DNA from: an uncultured Collinsella sp.
GTDB taxonomy: Bacteria > Actinomycetota > Coriobacteriia > Coriobacteriales > Coriobacteriaceae
Reading direction: 5' to 3'
Length of the DNA stretch: 22,470 nt
NCBI GenBank assembly: GCA_958427895.1
Contig: CAUADW010000028.1
Coordinates: 1-22,470 of the forward strand
In this document: positions 8,348-16,221 of the stretch, piece by piece
Numbering within the stretch: the stretch's first letter is position 1
Layout of the letters: the number at the start of each line of letters is the position of its first letter
The notes under the pieces: generated by a model
What the model was told of the DNA's origin: nothing
Databases searched by the model: none
What the model saw: the letters and a program-made list of their open reading frames with translations, nothing else
Translations under genes and position numbers: made by a program

Positions 8348-9058
8348 TTAAGCCTGAGCCTGTTGATCAGCCCAAATCTTGGCCTGCTTCAGGGCGTTGG
8401 CGGCAGCGTCGGCCTCGTCACCCTTCTGGTCGGCCCCGAAAATGTAGGCGGAAACCGTCATCTTGGGAGCATTTTCGACCATGGTGCTCTCCAGGGTGCT
8501 GGGGAACACAACCTTGCTAAAGAGCTCGCCGGTGTAGACGTCCGTGTCAGCATCCTTAGCAGTCAAAACGGCGGGACCGTTCGTGGCGCCCTTGGCATAC
8601 ATGAACAGACCGCTCAGGTACTTGCCATCGGTGGTGGTCACCTTACCATCAACCGGCTTCCAGTTGCCGTTGAGAGTAAAGTACGGGGTGTTCGCGGGTG
8701 CGGTTCCCTCCTTGACCATGGCGTTCTTCACATAGATAAACACGTAGGCGTCATCGGAGCCCTTCTTGATGCCGACGTTGGGGTTCTTATCGGTAGTTGC
8801 GCCGGGAACGATCTTGGAGTCTTTGACCCACTTGGTCTCGAACAGGTAGGCCTTGCCAGTGTTCGGATCATTGGGTTTCGGCTTCTCGGGATTGTCCGGA
8901 TCAGGCTTGTTTTCCGGTTGGCCAAAGCTACCCACCGTAAACACGTTCTCCAGCGACTGCGTGGCCGTCAGCCATGCATAGGTGCCCACGCCGGCGGCCA
9001 GCACCAGCAGCAGCAAGGCGGCAATGATGCCGTAGCGCTTTTTCTTCTTGTTTTCCAT
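8348..9058 (-). CDS. Putative major SipW-dependent fibre subunit, TasA/camelysin-like
   Basis: 236 residues from the ATG at 9058, which is preceded by GAAAGGAAGAGGACG; an open frame continues further upstream but would bury the signal peptide and overlap sipW. The signal is textbook SipW type: MENKKKKRYG, a hydrophobic run, then GTYAWLTATQSLENVFTVG, with cleavage expected after Ala 28. A proline-rich charged segment follows (residues about 48-66). The mature part has alternating hydrophobic strands (DAYVFIYVKNAMV, VVFPSTLESTMVENAPKMTV, SAYIFGADQ) as in TasA/CalY proteins. It has the best ribosome binding site of the three subunits, lies directly after sipW and is followed by a strong hairpin, so it is the likely most abundant subunit. 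Identity as a polymerising fibre protein is inferred, not shown by sequence. Confidence 0.88.
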   Translation of the reverse strand: MENKKKKRYGIIAALLLLVLAAGVGTYAWLTATQSLENVFTVGSFGQPENKPDPDNPEKPKPNDPNTGKAYLFETKWVKDSKIVPGATTDKNPNVGIKKGSDDAYVFIYVKNAMVKEGTAPANTPYFTLNGNWKPVDGKVTTTDGKYLSGLFMYAKGATNGPAVLTAKDADTDVYTGELFSKVVFPSTLESTMVENAPKMTVSAYIFGADQKGDEADAAANALKQAKIWADQQAQA

Positions 9059-9129
9059 CGTCCTCTTCCTTTCGAAAATCGACTTCCCCGGCACCGGCCC
9101 TTGCCGTTGCCGACACCTCTCCCCTGCCG

Positions 9130-9687
9130 CTATGGACGCCGCCCCCTCGCATGCGCGCGGGCATGCTTGTCCGCAGGCTCGTCGGGAACCATCCGATCGA
9201 GCACAATCGACGCCGCGACCAGCAGCGCCAGAACGGCCACCACAACAAGCAAACCGGGCATCGTCGTGCAATATGCGTTAACGAAGCCCAGGTAAGGGAC
9301 AGAAAGAGAGACGATGCCGATCACGCGCGAAAAAGGCGTCTGCTCGGCATCGTGCACAATGGTTCCATCTGCATTTTTGTTTGCGATTCCCTGCGTGCCG
9401 ATCGTCTGCGCCACAGGGTCGACCTCGTACACCTGGTGAGTCACCACGGCGCCGTCCGATCGGTAAAAAGTTGCATTGTCGCCCACGGCAATATCCGTTG
9501 GGTCAACCTGGTGAACAAACACCATGGAGCCGACGGGAAGCTCGGGTTCCATAGAGCCCGAGAGCACGGCAAAGGGCATGTAACCAAATGCACGGGGAGC
9601 GAAAGAAACAACGGCAAGGGCTATGACAAGCGCGAGCGCCATGCTGCTAAGAAGCGAAATAAATCGTCTGAATCCGCGCGCTGCCAA
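9130..9687 (-). CDS. sipW: SipW-type signal peptidase I (ER/archaeal-like Ser-His type)
   Basis: 185 residues. An N-terminal membrane segment (residues about 10-30) is followed by the catalytic box SGSMEPELPVGS (catalytic Ser 45), a short beta segment VGDNATFYRSDG, then VVTHQVYEVD, where His 84 takes the place of the bacterial general-base Lys. GIANKNADG corresponds to the family's third box, and a second membrane segment lies at about 145-165. Ser-His chemistry and this length mark the SipW/ER branch rather than ordinary LepB. In Bacillus, SipW processes TasA and TapA; here three downstream proteins carry matching signals. The start is TTG at 9687, the only usable start codon in frame near the N-terminus; the Shine-Dalgarno sequence is weak and distant (GGGGATG). 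It is the first gene of the operon, 71 bp before the major subunit. Confidence 0.93.
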   Translation of the reverse strand: MAARGFRRFISLLSSMALALVIALAVVSFAPRAFGYMPFAVLSGSMEPELPVGSMVFVHQVDPTDIAVGDNATFYRSDGAVVTHQVYEVDPVAQTIGTQGIANKNADGTIVHDAEQTPFSRVIGIVSLSVPYLGFVNAYCTTMPGLLVVVAVLALLVAASIVLDRMVPDEPADKHARAHARGRRP

Positions 9688-9973
9688 CGTGATTATTTCA
9701 TCCCCATCGAGGCCATATTCGATCCCATCAAGGATTAGCCGCTTTTCTAAGACGTTTAATAGATGAGTTCGAAAAAGCCAATCTGAAATCTATTTCTAAC
9801 AATCACCGTAGCTACTTCCGCGTTTTTATCAACGTTTTTCCGCCAAATGCTACTATTTTTGCCGTAAGTGGTTATTTGTCCCCGCACTTGTCTGCTTTAT
9901 CCAACGCCTGCGGCTAACCCCTACACAACTTTTCAATAGAGGGTCTGATATTTTGTACAGCCCAGATATCGTA
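9688..9973 (-). promoter_or_regulatory. Long A+T-rich leader upstream of sipW
   Basis: About 285 bp lie between the sipW start and the homopolymer tract. The stretch is clearly more A+T-rich than its surroundings and has no convincing ORF. If the promoter at 9994-10025 is used, the mRNA has a leader of roughly 300 bases. I see no known riboswitch motif in it. A small repeat, AAGTG...CACTT, flanks CGGGGACAAATAAC on the minus strand (near 9870-9893). Confidence 0.4.
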
Positions 9974-9984
9974 CCCCCCCCCCC
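9974..9984. repeat. C(11) homopolymer tract (G11 on operon strand)
   Basis: Eleven consecutive C residues on the plus strand lie directly downstream of the putative sipW promoter, starting 9 bp past its -10 box. Such tracts change length by slipped-strand mispairing, and the position is suited to alter transcription of the surface operon. Confidence 0.9.
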
Positions 9985-9993
9985 ACCATTAAA

Positions 9994-10025
9994 ATTATAC
10001 GGCATTTAGTATCGTTTATTTTCAA
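9994..10025 (-). promoter_or_regulatory. Putative promoter of the sipW operon
   Basis: On the minus strand a perfect -10 hexamer TATAAT occupies 9994-9999, and TTGAAA occupies 10020-10025 as a possible -35. The spacer is 20 bp, longer than the preferred 17, so the promoter may depend on an activator or be weak. The expected start site falls just before the G11 tract. Confidence 0.5.
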
Positions 10026-10080
10026 CCCCCTTATTCATGCCTCTACGGCTACCCCATGCAGCCCCCAGCCCATACCTTCT

Positions 10081-10145
10081 GGAAACCGTGTCCATCCGGA
10101 AAGCCCGTCCCACGCTCAATACATCCATCGGATGCATTGAGCGTA
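10081..10145. repeat. Half-unit of the palindromic repeat plus a hairpin
   Basis: TCCATCCGGAAAGCCCGTCC (from 10091) matches the partial unit at 638-660 except at one position. It is followed by a hairpin whose arms ACGCTCAAT (from 10112) and ATTGAGCGT (to 10145) flank an imperfectly paired centre. Together with the array at 459-660 it brackets the surface operon. No gene is present here. Confidence 0.5.
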
Positions 10146-10224
10146 TCGTCCAGGACGGTCTCATCATCGGAGTGACGGAAATGTCACCCCAAACGCTTGC
10201 CATCGTTGCGCCCACGCGTGTCAA

Positions 10225-10254
10225 GAAAAAAGCCTCGAGAATTTCGAGGCTTTC
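10225..10254 (-). terminator. Rho-independent terminator of the flavodoxin gene
   Basis: On the minus strand AAGCCTCGA and TCGAGGCTT pair around AATTC and are followed by a run of T residues. It lies about 43 bp past the stop at 10297. Confidence 0.85.
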
Positions 10255-10296
10255 ACATTTGCATTGTTTTGCACGAAGGACCGCGAACGGCGAAGC

Positions 10297-10853
10297 TACT
10301 CGCCCAGCACGGCCTTCTTGGCCGCCGCCGCCATATGGTCCAGATCATCCTTGGTGGGGTGATCCTTTGCGGCGACCCAGTTATCGAGCAGCATCTTAAA
10401 GCGGACATTGTCGGGATCTTGCTCGAGCATGGCCTCGTAGCGCTGCTTGACCGCGGGACCCATCTTGCCCTGGCACATTGCCCAACCCACAAGCTCGGCA
10501 TCCTCGGCCAAATTGGAGGTCACGCGATTGATAATCTGCTGATAATAGCTCTGGTCGGCGCCAAAACCGCAGGTACCAAACAGAAAGACGCGCTTGCCGT
10601 GCAGAGCGGAGAGCAGCGCGGTAACCGAAGGCGTGCACGCGCCCTTGTCGCACCAAAAACCGACGAGCACCGTGTCGGCCGCGCAGGCGCCCTGCGCCTC
10701 GAGCGCAACCTGATCTGCATCCGCATCGTCGCTCAACGCCGCGGCATGGACAAACTCAACGCCCGCAGCCTGCAGAGTGCGCTTGATCGCGCCCGAAACC
10801 ATCCTGGTATTACCGCTCTTGCTGTTAACCACCAAAGAGCACGTCATAGTCAC
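10297..10853 (-). CDS. Flavodoxin-fold protein
   Basis: 185 residues from GTG at 10853; an ATG two codons later (10847) is an equally possible start. GAGGC lies about 5 bases before the GTG. The N-terminus SLVVNSKSGNTR is the first strand and FMN phosphate-binding loop of the flavodoxin fold (S-x-SGNTR at residues about 11-17). TVLVGFWCDKGACTP (about 61-75) and RVFLFGTCGFG (about 88-98) match the strands and loops that contact the isoalloxazine ring. Length and fold fit stand-alone flavodoxin family proteins that pass electrons from reduced cofactors to reductases. The partner is not visible: the neighbours on both sides are unrelated and the gene has its own terminator, so it is probably monocistronic. 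Confidence 0.85.
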
Positions 10854-11049
10854 GTTGCCTCGTTTCCCCCGAAACTCGAGCCATTAATGCAATTTATTAG
10901 ATGAATATCTTAGTACTAACGTGACAGATGTAAACCACCGTCTGTCGATTGGCGACGCAGGCGACATCTTTGGACAAAAGCCCGCAGCGCAAGCCCCATA
11001 CTTTTTAAAATTTGGGACAGTCAAGCGGCCCTGCCCCCGAATCAATGAC
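10854..11049. other. Intergenic region between divergent genes
   Basis: It separates the minus-strand flavodoxin gene from the plus-strand ATPase gene. It is A+T-rich between about 10880 and 10920, where the flavodoxin promoter is expected, but I could not place clear -35 and -10 hexamers. No RNA gene or ORF is supported. Confidence 0.4.
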
Positions 11050-11128
11050 AATCGTCACCATAATATGCCATCAATCGTCACCATAATTCTCCGTTAATCA
11101 TCACCTCAAATTACCGTTAATCGTCACC
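11050..11128 (+). promoter_or_regulatory. Four operator-like direct repeats at exact 23-bp spacing
   Basis: AATCGTCACC occurs at 11050, 11073, 11096 (as AATCATCACC) and 11119. The start-to-start distance is 23 bp each time. Bases just before the repeats are also shared (CCGTT before copies 3 and 4). The last copy overlaps the likely -35 (TTAATC at 11117-11122) of a promoter with TAGAAT at 11139-11144, so a protein bound here should block or control transcription of the ATPase gene. The array lies 48 bp before the start codon. Confidence 0.75.
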
Positions 11129-11175
11129 ACGTTGCTGGTAGAATACATAATCAAAGTAACTAAAAAGGAGGCAGT

Positions 11176-12441
11176 ATGGATAGATATGTAGACAGATGCA
11201 TCGATAAGGTAATCAGGCATAATCTCGATATCTTCGGTGCGGTTCTCATTCAAGGCCCAAAGTGGTGCGGAAAGACCACTACGGCAAAACGTTTTGCTAG
11301 ATCATCCTTGTCTCTTTCCGATCCAACTGGAAATTTTGCCGCCCTCCAGCTGGCTCAGATCGATCCAGCACAGGCAATAGCAGGACCCTCTCCTAGGCTC
11401 ATCGATGAATGGCAGGAAGAGCCAAAGCTGTGGGATGCCGTACGTTTCGAGTGTGACGCAAGACAGGGAGAATCCGGACAGTTTATTCTTACGGGCTCAG
11501 CAACGCCGCGAGATTCGAAGCAGCCGATGCATAGTGGCGTTGGACGAATAGCAAGGTTGCGAATGGATACCATGACGCTGTTCGAGCTTGGCGTTTCTTC
11601 TGGCTTAGTCACTATCGGAGCGCTGCTTTCAGGTCATCCTGCTAAGCAGGCAGTCGGATCGATTGCCGGCATCTCCGGTATCGCCGATTTGCTGTGTCGT
11701 GGCGGTTGGCCTCAAGCGATGGGGAAAACAACTGAAAATGCTATGCGGATTGCCGCTGCTTATGTTGATGGCGTATGCGAATCGGATGTTTCTAGAACTG
11801 ACGGCGTTAAGCGTGATCCGGTCAAGGTCAGGTCCCTTTTGACATCGCTTGCGCGAAATGAGTCGACGCTTGCCGGATCGAAGTCCATCGACAAAGATAT
11901 CGGTACCGGCGTTTCGAAGAATTCGGTCTCCAGATACATGGATGCTCTGAGACGAATCAATATCATCGATGATATCCCGGCTTGGCATCCGGCGCTCAGG
12001 TCGTCGGTAAAGCTGCGGCAAAGCGCAAAAAGGCACCTTGCCGACCCTTCGCTTGCCGTTGCGCTGCTCGGAGCAAATCCGAAGTCATTGGCATCTGACC
12101 CGAAGACGCTGGGACTGCTCTTCGAATCCCTCGTCCTGCACGACCTTAAGGTCTATGCAGCCGCAAATGACTCATCGGTGTCCCACTACCACGACGCCGA
12201 CGATCTCGAGGTCGACGCCGTTATACACAGGCGCGATGGAACTTGGATTGCCGTGGAAGTAAAACTCGGAAGTCCGCAGATCCCCGAGGCATCTGCAAAC
12301 CTGCTTCGGCTCGAGCGCAAACTTGTCGAGCGTGGCGAGAGACCGCCCGCGGCCAAGCTCATCGTCATCGGGTTCGGCATGCCGGTCCATACGACGCCCG
12401 AGGGCATCATCGTTGCACCCGTTGACACGCTCGCGCCCTAG
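11176..12441 (+). CDS. AAA-family ATPase with DUF4143 domain
   Basis: 421 residues; AAAGGAGG precedes the ATG at an ideal distance. Residues 21-40 hold the Walker A motif GPKWCGKTT (lysine 33), residues 73-80 the RLIDEWQE Walker B region, and FILTGSATP (about 103-111) the sensor-like strand, all standard for the AAA_14/DUF4143 family. GRIARLRMDTMTLFELG (123-139) is a further family hallmark. The C-terminal half is DUF4143, with a restriction-endonuclease-like strand pattern near 350-370 (LEVDAVIHRRDGTWIAVEVK; D/E and ExK residues present). The family's function is not established; some members sit in accessory or defence islands. More AGA/AGG and A/T-ending codons than in its neighbours hint at acquisition. 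It converges with the ABC operon, with only 27 bp between stops. Confidence 0.88.
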   Translation: MDRYVDRCIDKVIRHNLDIFGAVLIQGPKWCGKTTTAKRFARSSLSLSDPTGNFAALQLAQIDPAQAIAGPSPRLIDEWQEEPKLWDAVRFECDARQGESGQFILTGSATPRDSKQPMHSGVGRIARLRMDTMTLFELGVSSGLVTIGALLSGHPAKQAVGSIAGISGIADLLCRGGWPQAMGKTTENAMRIAAAYVDGVCESDVSRTDGVKRDPVKVRSLLTSLARNESTLAGSKSIDKDIGTGVSKNSVSRYMDALRRINIIDDIPAWHPALRSSVKLRQSAKRHLADPSLAVALLGANPKSLASDPKTLGLLFESLVLHDLKVYAAANDSSVSHYHDADDLEVDAVIHRRDGTWIAVEVKLGSPQIPEASANLLRLERKLVERGERPPAAKLIVIGFGMPVHTTPEGIIVAPVDTLAP

Positions 12442-12468
12442 CGCTGCGTCACACGTCCCGCGTCTTGC

Positions 12469-14328
12469 TTACTGGGCAAACTGGCTGCGGTAGAGTTCGG
12501 CGTAGAAGCCGCCTGCCGCTAGCAGCTCGTCGTGCGTGCCGTGCTCGATAATCTGGCCGTCGCGCATCACCAGAATGCAGTCGGCGTTGCGGATGGTGCT
12601 CAGGCGGTGCGCCACGACAAAGCTTGTGCGACCGGCCATAAGCTCGTCGAATGCCGCCTGCACCTGCAGCTCGGTGCGGGTATCGATGCTCGAGGTCGCC
12701 TCGTCCAGCAGCAAAATCGCCGGGTCGGTGAGCATGACGCGCGCGATGCACAGCAGCTGTTTTTGACCCTGGCTAAACGTGCCACCGTCCTCGCCGATCA
12801 CCGTATCGTAGCCACCTGGCAGCTGCACGATAAACTTGTGCGCATGCGCGCGCTTGGCAGCCTCGATAACCTGCTCGCGTGTGGCGTCGGGACAGCCGTA
12901 GGCGATGTTTTCCGCCACCGTGCCCTCGAACAGCCAAGTGTCCTGCAGCACCATGCCAAAGGCACGGCGAAGGCTTGCGCGCGTGTAGTCACGCGAAGAC
13001 CTGCCATCGACCATGATGCGTCCGGCATCGATATCGTAAAAGCGCAGCAGCAGGTTGATGAGCGTCGTCTTGCCGCAGCCCGTGGGGCCGACCAGGGCAA
13101 AGCGCATGCCGGGCTTAGCCTCGATGCAGATATCCTGCAGCAGCTTGCGGTCGGGCACGTAGCTAAAGTCCACATGCTCAAAGGCGACCTCGCCCTGCGG
13201 GGCGGCAAGTTCCACGGCATCTGGCGCATCGGGCTCCTGCTCGCGTGCATCGAGCAGCGCAAACATGCGGCGCGCCGAGGCGTACGCGGTCTGGATCTGC
13301 GTAATGACGTTGGTGACTTCGTTGAACGGCTTGGTGTACTGGTTGGCGTAGGACAGGAAGATCTGCACGCCGCCCACCGTAAGCGCCGCCGGCACGCCCG
13401 TGATCACGCCCACGCAGCCGATCACGGCGACCACGGCATAGATGATGTTGTTGATAAAGCGCGTACCGGGGTTGGAGAGCGAACCCATAAACTGCGCGCG
13501 CTCGCCTGCCGTATAGAGCTCGGCGTTAAGGGCATCAAAGCGCAGCTGCGCGTTGGGGCCATAGGCAAAGGCGTCGACAAGCTTCTGCTCGCCTACGTAC
13601 TCCTCGATATGACCGCCGAGTTGGCCCTGGATGCGCTGTTGAGCAGTGAAGCTCTTGTTGGAGAGCTTGGCGATGGCGCCGGCTGCAAAAATGGAAAGCG
13701 GCGTGACGAGTACCACCACGAGCGTCATGGTCAGGTTGATGGAAAGCATAAACGCGAGCGTGCCCACGATGGTAATAGCACCGGTGAAGAGCTGCGTGAA
13801 GCCCTGCAGCAGACCGTCGCCCACCTGATCGACGTCGTTGACCACGCGGCTCATAAGGTCGCCGTGGGCATGGCTGTCGATAAAGCTGAGCGGCATACGG
13901 CTGAGCTTGTCGCTCGCCTCCACGCGCATGTCGCGCACCGTTTCGTAGGACAAGCGGTTGACGCAATAGCCCTGCAGCCACTGGAAGGCCGCCGCGCCCA
14001 CCACGACAATCGCGAGCTTGGTAACGAGCGGCAGCAGTGCATCGAAGTCCACCTGCCCGGCGGCAACGATCAGGTCGATGCCCTCGCCAATAAGGATGGG
14101 CGTGTAGAGCTGCAGAATCACCGAGACGGCGGCACTCACAAACGATGCCGCAAACGAAATGCGGTGCGGGCGAACATAGCCCAGCAGGCGGCGAGTCACC
14201 GCACCCACGGGATAACGCTCAGGATCGCCGGGCTGGCGCGGGCCGTCGCCCAGGTCGTTGAGGCTATCGTTGCCGGACACGTTGGCCGTCATCGTGGCGA
14301 CCGAACCGGAAGAAGTGTACGGATTCAT
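12469..14328 (-). CDS. ABC exporter subunit with intact catalytic glutamate (half-transporter 2)
   Basis: 619 residues. An N-terminal six-helix exporter membrane domain (about 45-355) is followed by a nucleotide-binding domain: Walker A GPTGCGKTT near 412, an altered signature FSQGQKQ near 516 in place of LSGGQ, Walker B ILLLDEATSS near 537 with the catalytic Glu, and the H-loop in VVAHRLSTIR. The ATG directly follows the partner's TAA (TAAATG) and its ribosome binding site GGAGGG lies inside the partner gene, so the two are translationally coupled. Together they form a heterodimeric exporter of the multidrug/lipid type (TM287/288, BmrCD class). The substrate cannot be read from sequence. Confidence 0.95.
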   Translation of the reverse strand: MNPYTSSGSVATMTANVSGNDSLNDLGDGPRQPGDPERYPVGAVTRRLLGYVRPHRISFAASFVSAAVSVILQLYTPILIGEGIDLIVAAGQVDFDALLPLVTKLAIVVVGAAAFQWLQGYCVNRLSYETVRDMRVEASDKLSRMPLSFIDSHAHGDLMSRVVNDVDQVGDGLLQGFTQLFTGAITIVGTLAFMLSINLTMTLVVVLVTPLSIFAAGAIAKLSNKSFTAQQRIQGQLGGHIEEYVGEQKLVDAFAYGPNAQLRFDALNAELYTAGERAQFMGSLSNPGTRFINNIIYAVVAVIGCVGVITGVPAALTVGGVQIFLSYANQYTKPFNEVTNVITQIQTAYASARRMFALLDAREQEPDAPDAVELAAPQGEVAFEHVDFSYVPDRKLLQDICIEAKPGMRFALVGPTGCGKTTLINLLLRFYDIDAGRIMVDGRSSRDYTRASLRRAFGMVLQDTWLFEGTVAENIAYGCPDATREQVIEAAKRAHAHKFIVQLPGGYDTVIGEDGGTFSQGQKQLLCIARVMLTDPAILLLDEATSSIDTRTELQVQAAFDELMAGRTSFVVAHRLSTIRNADCILVMRDGQIIEHGTHDELLAAGGFYAELYRSQFAQ

Positions 14329-16221
14329 TTAGCAGCCCTCCTTTGCGCGGACGGATGTGGGGGCAGCCGGGGCGGACGCGGGACTTGGGGCGGACGCGGG
14401 ACTTGGGGCGGACGCGGGCGCTGTACTCCCCTGCTGGCCCTCGAGCTCCTCGCGGCGAAGCTGCGACTGGCAGATTTCGCGGTAGAGCTGGCAGGTCGTG
14501 TACAGTTCATCGTGCGTGCCCAGGCCCGCAACCGAGCCGTGGTCGAGTACGCAGATCATGTCGGCGTCGCGCACGGTCGAGACGCGCTGGCTCACGATGA
14601 CGGTCGTCAGCGGCAGCCCGCCCTCGGCGGCACCGCGCACGCTGCGCTCGCGAATGGCATGGCGAAGCGCCGCGTCGGTCTTAAAGTCGAGCGCCGAGGC
14701 GGAGTCGTCCATGATTAGAACCTGCGGCGAGCCCACCAGAGCGCGCGCGATGGTCAGGCGCTGGCGTTGGCCACCGCTAAAGTTCTTGCCGCCCGCCTCG
14801 ACCGGGGCATCTAAGCCCTGCGGCTTGTTGCACACGAACTCGCTCGCCTGCGCCATGTCGAGCGCCGCCCAGAGCTCCTCGTCGGTTGCTGCCTCGTCGC
14901 GCCAGGTCAGGTTGCTACGAATAGTGCCGCTCACCAGCGACGAGCGCTGCGGGACGGTCGCGACCACGTGGCGCAGTTGGTCGAGTGGCCAAGCGCGCAC
15001 GTCGGCGCCCATCACGCTCACGCTGCCGGCGCTCGCATCGTACAGGCGCGGGATAAGCGAGACGAGCGTGGACTTGCCGCTGCCCGTGCCGCCGATAATG
15101 CCGAGCGTTTTGCCCAGCGGCAGCTCCAGGGTCACATCGCTCACGGCATTTGCCGCGCCCGCGCCAAACGAAAAGCTCGCATGGTCAAAGCTCAGCGCGG
15201 GGACCGGAGCAGCACCACCCGCCAGTTCGCTCGGCTCGGGCAGCGCGACCGGCTGGTTGCCCTCGTCGGTGATACTCGGCTCACAATTGAGCACCTCGTT
15301 GATGCGCGACGCGCTGGCGCTCGCCTTGGTAAAGACCACGACCAGGTTGGCGACGTACACGATGGAGGTGAGGGTCTGCGTCATGTAGTTGACGAACGCC
15401 ATGACCTGACCCTGCGTGAGCTCGCCCACGTTGACCTGGATGCCGCCCACCCACAGGATGGCACACACGCCCAGGTTCATCACAAGAAACGTGACGGGGT
15501 TGAGAATCGACGAGAGCTTACCCACCGCGATGGCAGTATTGGCCTGGTCATCGGCGGCTTGGGCAAAACGCTCGCACTCGTGGTCCTCACGCACAAAGGC
15601 GCGAACAACGCGGGCGCCCGAAAGCCCCTCGCGGCAGATAAGCGCGATGCGGTCGAGCTTTGCCTGCAGCTGCCTGTAATACGGAATGCAGCGCGCCATG
15701 ACAAACCAAAACACCAGGCCAATGGCGGGCGTGCAAATCAAAAAGATCACGCCGAGCTTAAGGTCGATGGCGAGGGCCGCGCACATGGAGCCCACCGCCA
15801 AGAAGGGCCAGCGGATGAGCATGCGTACGCCCAGTGCCACAGCGAGCTGCACCTGGTTGACGTCGTTGGTGATACGCGTGATGAGCGACGGCGTACCAAA
15901 GCGGTCGAGCTCGGCGTAGCTCAGCTTATTAATGTGCTGGTAGAGCGCGCCGCGAATGTCGGTGCCCATGCCCTGCGAGGTCAGCGCCGCCATCTTTTGG
16001 CAAACAAGCGTAAACGAGATGCCGATCACAGCCATGGCGCCAAGTACCATGCCGTAGTGGATAACGGCGTTCACGTCGTGCGAGCCAATGCCCTTATCGA
16101 TCATCTGGGCAATCACCAGCGGCGTCAGCAGGTCAAAGATCACTTCGATCAGCTTGCACGCAGGGCCAATCACCATATACCGGCGAAACTTACCACCAAA
16201 ACGCCTAAGCAACTCAATCAT
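14329..16221 (-). CDS. ABC exporter subunit with degenerate Walker B (half-transporter 1)
   Basis: 630 residues from ATG at 16221, preceded by AGGGAG at 9 bases. An upstream in-frame TTG (16254) has no ribosome binding site and is not chosen. The membrane domain begins at once (FRRYMVIGPACKLIEVIFDL) and spans about 15-310. The nucleotide-binding domain has Walker A GGTGSGKST near 376, a normal signature FSGGQRQ near 481 and Walker B VLIMDDSAS near 500, where Asp replaces the catalytic Glu; the H-loop His is also replaced by Gln (IVSQRVSTVR). This is the classic degenerate site of asymmetric heterodimeric exporters. The C-terminus is a low-complexity Ala/Pro/Ser tail encoded by an 18-bp minisatellite (14369-14422). 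First gene of a two-gene operon. Confidence 0.95.
   Translation of the reverse strand: MIELLRRFGGKFRRYMVIGPACKLIEVIFDLLTPLVIAQMIDKGIGSHDVNAVIHYGMVLGAMAVIGISFTLVCQKMAALTSQGMGTDIRGALYQHINKLSYAELDRFGTPSLITRITNDVNQVQLAVALGVRMLIRWPFLAVGSMCAALAIDLKLGVIFLICTPAIGLVFWFVMARCIPYYRQLQAKLDRIALICREGLSGARVVRAFVREDHECERFAQAADDQANTAIAVGKLSSILNPVTFLVMNLGVCAILWVGGIQVNVGELTQGQVMAFVNYMTQTLTSIVYVANLVVVFTKASASASRINEVLNCEPSITDEGNQPVALPEPSELAGGAAPVPALSFDHASFSFGAGAANAVSDVTLELPLGKTLGIIGGTGSGKSTLVSLIPRLYDASAGSVSVMGADVRAWPLDQLRHVVATVPQRSSLVSGTIRSNLTWRDEAATDEELWAALDMAQASEFVCNKPQGLDAPVEAGGKNFSGGQRQRLTIARALVGSPQVLIMDDSASALDFKTDAALRHAIRERSVRGAAEGGLPLTTVIVSQRVSTVRDADMICVLDHGSVAGLGTHDELYTTCQLYREICQSQLRREELEGQQGSTAPASAPSPASAPSPASAPAAPTSVRAKEGC
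14369..14422. repeat. 18-bp minisatellite inside the exporter gene
   Basis: GGGGCGGACGCGGGACTT occurs twice without change (14369-14386, 14387-14404), then a third time with a changed end. The unit is a multiple of three, so copy-number change would only lengthen or shorten the Ser-Ala-Pro tail of the 630-residue subunit without breaking the frame. Confidence 0.85.

Noticed and set aside
9688..9973. Cyclic-di-GMP or other riboswitch in the sipW leader
   Set aside because: The stretch is A+T-rich and long, but none of the conserved riboswitch core motifs I know could be found.
10297..10853. Bilirubin reductase partner BilS
   Set aside because: The protein is a flavodoxin-fold protein, but no reductase gene lies beside it, so the specific assignment is not supported.
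12532..14718. 728-residue plus-strand open frame opposite the ABC exporter genes
   Set aside because: It is antisense to two clear ABC genes, rich in His, Arg and Ala with no domain, and arises from high G+C third positions of the real genes.
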